A DNA stretch of 64,000 bases, taken from CADCVW01 sp964251385 (GTDB lineage Bacteria; Pseudomonadota; Alphaproteobacteria; Sphingomonadales; Sphingomonadaceae). The notes beneath the pieces are model-generated. The model had not been told where the DNA came from. It ran no database searches and worked only from the letters and a program-made list of their open reading frames with translations. A program made the translations under genes and the position numbers. The stretch spans positions 372,001 to 436,000 of the forward strand of contig CAXUJK010000002.1 in the NCBI GenBank assembly GCA_964251385.1, given 5' to 3'. Below, one piece after another: positions 61,441 through 64,000 of the stretch (positions are counted from its first letter, which is position 1; each line of letters begins with the position of its first letter).

Positions 61441-62084
61441 CTCGCGGGTCGGAATTACGGTCCGCTCGGGCTTATCGATTGGTCGGAATTAGAGGCTTAA
61501 CAGCTTTTGGACGGCAATAATGCGCGTGGCGGCAGATCCAAATCACTACCTACCCATTGGCGATCCGACATCTCGTGCCGTTTGTACGTACGGTCGAGCG
61601 CCTCAGAAGTGGTCGTAGCACCGAGCTGAACAAGTGGCGGACGTTGGAGAGCGCCAAGATCGCCGGGACGTCCGGATGTGGGTCCATCCAGTCTGAGACT
61701 GCGATGGACGAAGGGTAGTCATCCAGCTTCGTTGACCTGCCGGTCGGCCAACGCTTGCGGAGGCGCAGGGGCCGGGTAGATGCAAAGCGGCCAACCGGCT
61801 AGATTGAACCAGTTCGGTCAGAAGCACAGGGAGCTTGGGGGCCTTTCTGGGGGCCCTTCTCCAAAGCCAACACAAACTTGTGCGCATTAACAATACGTTG
61901 CATGTCAATCGGGGGTCCTCTTCCGCCAACACAGGATCCGCACGTCTGTGGACGTCCGTCTACGTCGCAGAAATCCGCCAAAAACTGAGCTCGATCGTTC
62001 GCCGTGGTCCGCACGAATTCATTCCAATTCACGGGATTTGACGGTACTTATGACGGTACATTTTCGGCGTTTGCGGGGGCTTTG
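61441..62084. other. Gene-poor stretch before the second integrase
   Basis: No gene is supported in about 640 bp. It has GGGGGCCTTTCTGGGGGCCC at about 61841-61860, resembling the GGGGGCCTTTTTTTGG before the first integrase (53746-53761). Two copies of GACGGTAC at 62039 and 62052 are spaced 13 bases apart. Confidence 0.45.
62039..62059 (+). repeat. Direct repeat upstream of integrase remnant
   Basis: GACGGTAC at 62039-62046 and 62052-62059, in a GACGGTACTTATGACGGTAC context. Similar short direct repeats occur at the attachment regions of related integrases; I infer an old attL/attR-like region. Confidence 0.4.
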
Positions 62085-62859
62085 ATGCTATCCGATATGG
62101 CGGTTCGGAAAGCCGTAGGCAGGGCCGCGGCTTACAAGATGGCCGAAGCGCGATCGAAGCGGGCTGAGATCAAGAAGCAGATCGCCGATGGCCTCAGCCC
62201 CGCGGCTCAACGCAAGATGGACAAGATCACCGGGCCGCTTGCGAACGCCAACACGTTCAAAGCGGTTGCCGACGAGTGGCTGGACAAGGCGCGTCGCGAG
62301 GGGCGCGCTGAGGTGACGCTGGGCAAGCTAGCTCGGCTCCTCGACTTCGCGCATCCGATCCTCGGCCTCCGCAACATCCGCGACATCAAGGCGATCGAGC
62401 TGCTTACGGTTCTGCGGCAGGTCGAGCAGCGAGGGCACTACGAAACCGCGCGCCGGCTACGCAGCACCTGCGACCAGGTGTTCCGCTACGGTATCGCAAC
62501 CGGACGTGCCGATCGCGACGTGTCCGCCGATCTGCGTGGCGCGCTGACCGTCCCGCGCGTGACGCGCAGGGCCGCGATCATCGAACCGGCGGAGGCAGGA
62601 GCGCTGCTTCGCAAGAACGAGGAATTTACCTGCTACCCGGTCACGCGCGCGGCGCTACGCCTCGCAGCCCACGTCTTCGCGCGCCCTAGCGATCCTCGAA
62701 GGGCTTCGGCCTCTGACGGAGGGACAGAAATACGTGTTCCCCGCGCAAGGAAAACGGGACCGTCCAATGTGCGAGAACACCATCAATCTTGCCCTTCGTC
62801 GCGATACTCTTCGATCGGCTGCGAAAATCCTGACGGGCAACTTCGGGAAGCGTTATTGA
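62085..62859 (+). pseudogene. Second tyrosine integrase remnant (deleted and frameshifted)
   Basis: ATG 62085 begins MLSDMAVRKAVGRAAAYKMA, then jumps to EARSKRAEIKKQIADGLSP, skipping the beta strands of the arm-binding domain. The core-binding domain is intact (TFKAVADEWLDKARREGR, GLRNIRDIKAIELLTVLRQVE). After TRAALRLAAHVFARPS the coding continues in another frame from RALAILEGLRPLTEGQK to a stop at 62857-62859, with about 40-50 residues missing between. The catalytic R and first H region is thus lost. Confidence 0.8.
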
Positions 62860-63252
62860 AGCTGGCCATCTAGGACTAGCGCTTGGCTTGAGATGGTACT
62901 GGAGGTGGTCTGAGTGCGTGCCCACCATGTTGGACATTCGTTCATCCACTCCGTCTGTTCCGCTTCGGCCGAAGGTAGAGGAACGGCTCGTCGACAAGAT
63001 CTCTTCAAAACGTCCGTTCAATAGTCCGCGGCGTCGCCGATCTCAGCGTCAGAACCGTCTGTTTACTCGAAAATAGCCTTGGAATGGCTGATGCGGAAAG
63101 GCTTTCCGATGGAATATCGCGGCCCGTCGTTCCAAGCGCCTTCGTCGAGGGACGGGTACTCACAGGTTACCCGGACCGATTGACGTTCGGGACGCGGTGG
63201 GCCCTAGGACGTTTGGCGATGTTTGCTGCCCGATCCTGAGGAGCGTTCCCCC
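62860..63252. other. Gene-free stretch of about 390 bp
   Basis: Only a 62-codon open frame (62888-63076) with no family features or site. This is the right side of the degraded island; I see no copy of the tRNA-Leu 3' end here. Confidence 0.4.
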
Positions 63253-64000
63253 TTGACCCGTCGCAGCAAGATCGTCTGGATGAGCGTCGTCGCCGTCCTG
63301 TCGCTGGGCCTGGCCTACCTGATTTACATCCGCGCGATGGCCGAGGAGAACGGCGGAGGCGGTGGTGGGCGGCCCGTCGAAGTCACTGTGGCGACGGCCC
63401 CGGCGCGCGGCATCACGCTGACGCGGACGATCGAAGGTGTGGGCGACGTGCTCGCCGCCGAGGCCGTGACCGTGACCGCGGAAGCCGCGGGGCGGGTCGC
63501 GGCGATCACTTTCGCCGAAGGCGCGAACGTGGCGCAGGGCGCCGTGCTGGTGCGGCTCGATGCCGAACAGGAGAATGCCGAGGTCGCGACGCGCACCGCC
63601 GAGGCCGCGGAGCTCAAGGGCCGGCTCGGGCGGTTGCAGCGTCTCGTCGGCGAGGGCGCGATCCCGCGGGGCGATGTCGCCGACCTCGGCCGCAATGTCG
63701 AGGCGGCGAACGCACGCATCGCTTCGGCGCGCACCGTCGTGGCGGACACGGTGATCCGCGCGCCTTTCTCCGGCACGCTGGGCCTGCGGCAGGTCAGCGT
63801 CGGCGCATTCGTCCAGCCGGGGGCGGAACTGGTCACGCTCGACCGGCTCGACAGTGTCAAGCTGCGTTTCGCGGTACCCGAAAGCGCGCTCGGGCGGGTC
63901 CAGGTCGGATCGTCGGTCGAAGTGCGCAGTCCGGCGTTCCCGGACGACGTGCTCCGCGGGCGCATCACGGCGTTCGCTTCCCGCCTGGATCCCGCGCTGC
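63253..64000 (+). CDS. RND efflux membrane fusion protein (cut by window edge)
   Basis: Open to the right edge, 249 residues visible from TTG 63253 (GAGGAG at 63238 precedes it by about 10 bases). One N-terminal TM (about 9-27), a Gly-rich linker, then biotinyl-lipoyl-like halves around a short coiled-coil (GDVLAAEAVTVTAEAAGRVA, TVIRAPFSGTLGLRQVSVGA) and the start of the beta barrel. This is the periplasmic adaptor of a MdtA/MexH-type RND system. An RND pump gene should follow outside the window. Confidence 0.92.
   Translation, partial: MTRRSKIVWMSVVAVLSLGLAYLIYIRAMAEENGGGGGGRPVEVTVATAPARGITLTRTIEGVGDVLAAEAVTVTAEAAGRVAAITFAEGANVAQGAVLVRLDAEQENAEVATRTAEAAELKGRLGRLQRLVGEGAIPRGDVADLGRNVEAANARIASARTVVADTVIRAPFSGTLGLRQVSVGAFVQPGAELVTLDRLDSVKLRFAVPESALGRVQVGSSVEVRSPAFPDDVLRGRITAFASRLDPAL

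Noticed and set aside
61603..61932. 109-codon minus-strand frame in the island
   Set aside because: No ribosome binding site, no domain and low-complexity composition.
62888..63076. 62-codon plus-strand frame after the second integrase
   Set aside because: No site, no family pattern; likely chance.
62860..63252. Expected direct repeat of the tRNA-Leu 3' end (attR)
   Set aside because: I looked for the last bases of the tRNA (TCCGGGCACCA) by eye and found no convincing copy.
1..64000. CRISPR arrays, intact insertion sequences, rRNA genes
   Set aside because: No regularly spaced repeats, transposase genes or rRNA sequence were seen; the short AAAGGAGGTGATCC at 49425 is only a complement of the 16S tail.

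Overview
The window looks like chromosomal DNA of a sphingomonad (Alphaproteobacteria, Sphingomonas or a close relative). The basis is high GC content, the gene order rodZ-like/cpoB/tilS/ftsH, an alphaproteobacterial SspB, ATP12-type and NDUFA9-like proteins, an adenosine kinase, a TonB-dependent receptor beginning with an EIVVTGSR-type segment, and dispersed palindromic repeats of the GTCATCCCGGC and TTCGACAGGCTCAGGA types. This assignment is by recognition only; no search was run. Layout: 1-3363 holds the C-terminal part of a serralysin-like secreted RTX protein, split by an apparent 1-base frameshift near 1237 and containing three 270-bp super-repeats. 3483-4382 has a small protein and a PAP2 phosphatase. 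4584-8023 is a cluster of four Crp/Fnr-type regulators, one divergent and three in tandem. 8085-12737 pairs an M1 aminopeptidase lipoprotein with a TonB-dependent receptor. 13133-17544 is signalling: a GGDEF-EAL protein and a LytS/LytTR two-component pair. 17597-32501 is mostly housekeeping: a Tat-exported MsrB, an ABC-2 exporter, QueG, adenosine kinase, an amino-acid permease, a HIT protein, SspB, FumC, a chemoreceptor, guanylate kinase and an ATP12 chaperone. 32578-39534 holds FMN-binding, pseudouridine synthase, CrcB, RarD and PHB-depolymerase-like genes plus several small exported proteins. 39610-48713 is a minus-strand block: an MFS transporter, ptsP, a RodZ-like protein, cpoB, tilS, a small membrane protein and ftsH. 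48830-53447 has a lipoprotein, a GST, a DUF2059 protein, uppP and an NDUFA9-like reductase. tRNA-Leu(CAG) at 53543-53629 is followed at once by a truncated P4-type integrase and about 9 kb of accessory DNA to about 63.2 kb. That stretch holds a second M1 lipoprotein, a TfoX-N protein, a cytochrome P450, a GNAT, a truncated GFA protein, a tandem pair of secreted paralogues (the second frameshifted) and a second, internally deleted integrase. The window ends inside an RND membrane fusion protein gene. The most unusual item is a probable small structured RNA at 49425-49623. It carries an RBS fully complementary to the 3' end of 16S rRNA, an 18-codon micro-ORF, several predicted hairpins, a long-range pairing and a strong intrinsic terminator, and it has no recognised downstream gene. 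Other points of interest are dispersed repeats nested inside one another, a repeat supplying the last residues of queG, a possible ATC start codon at 33063, and a translation start of a Crp-like gene placed in the loop of an inverted repeat.
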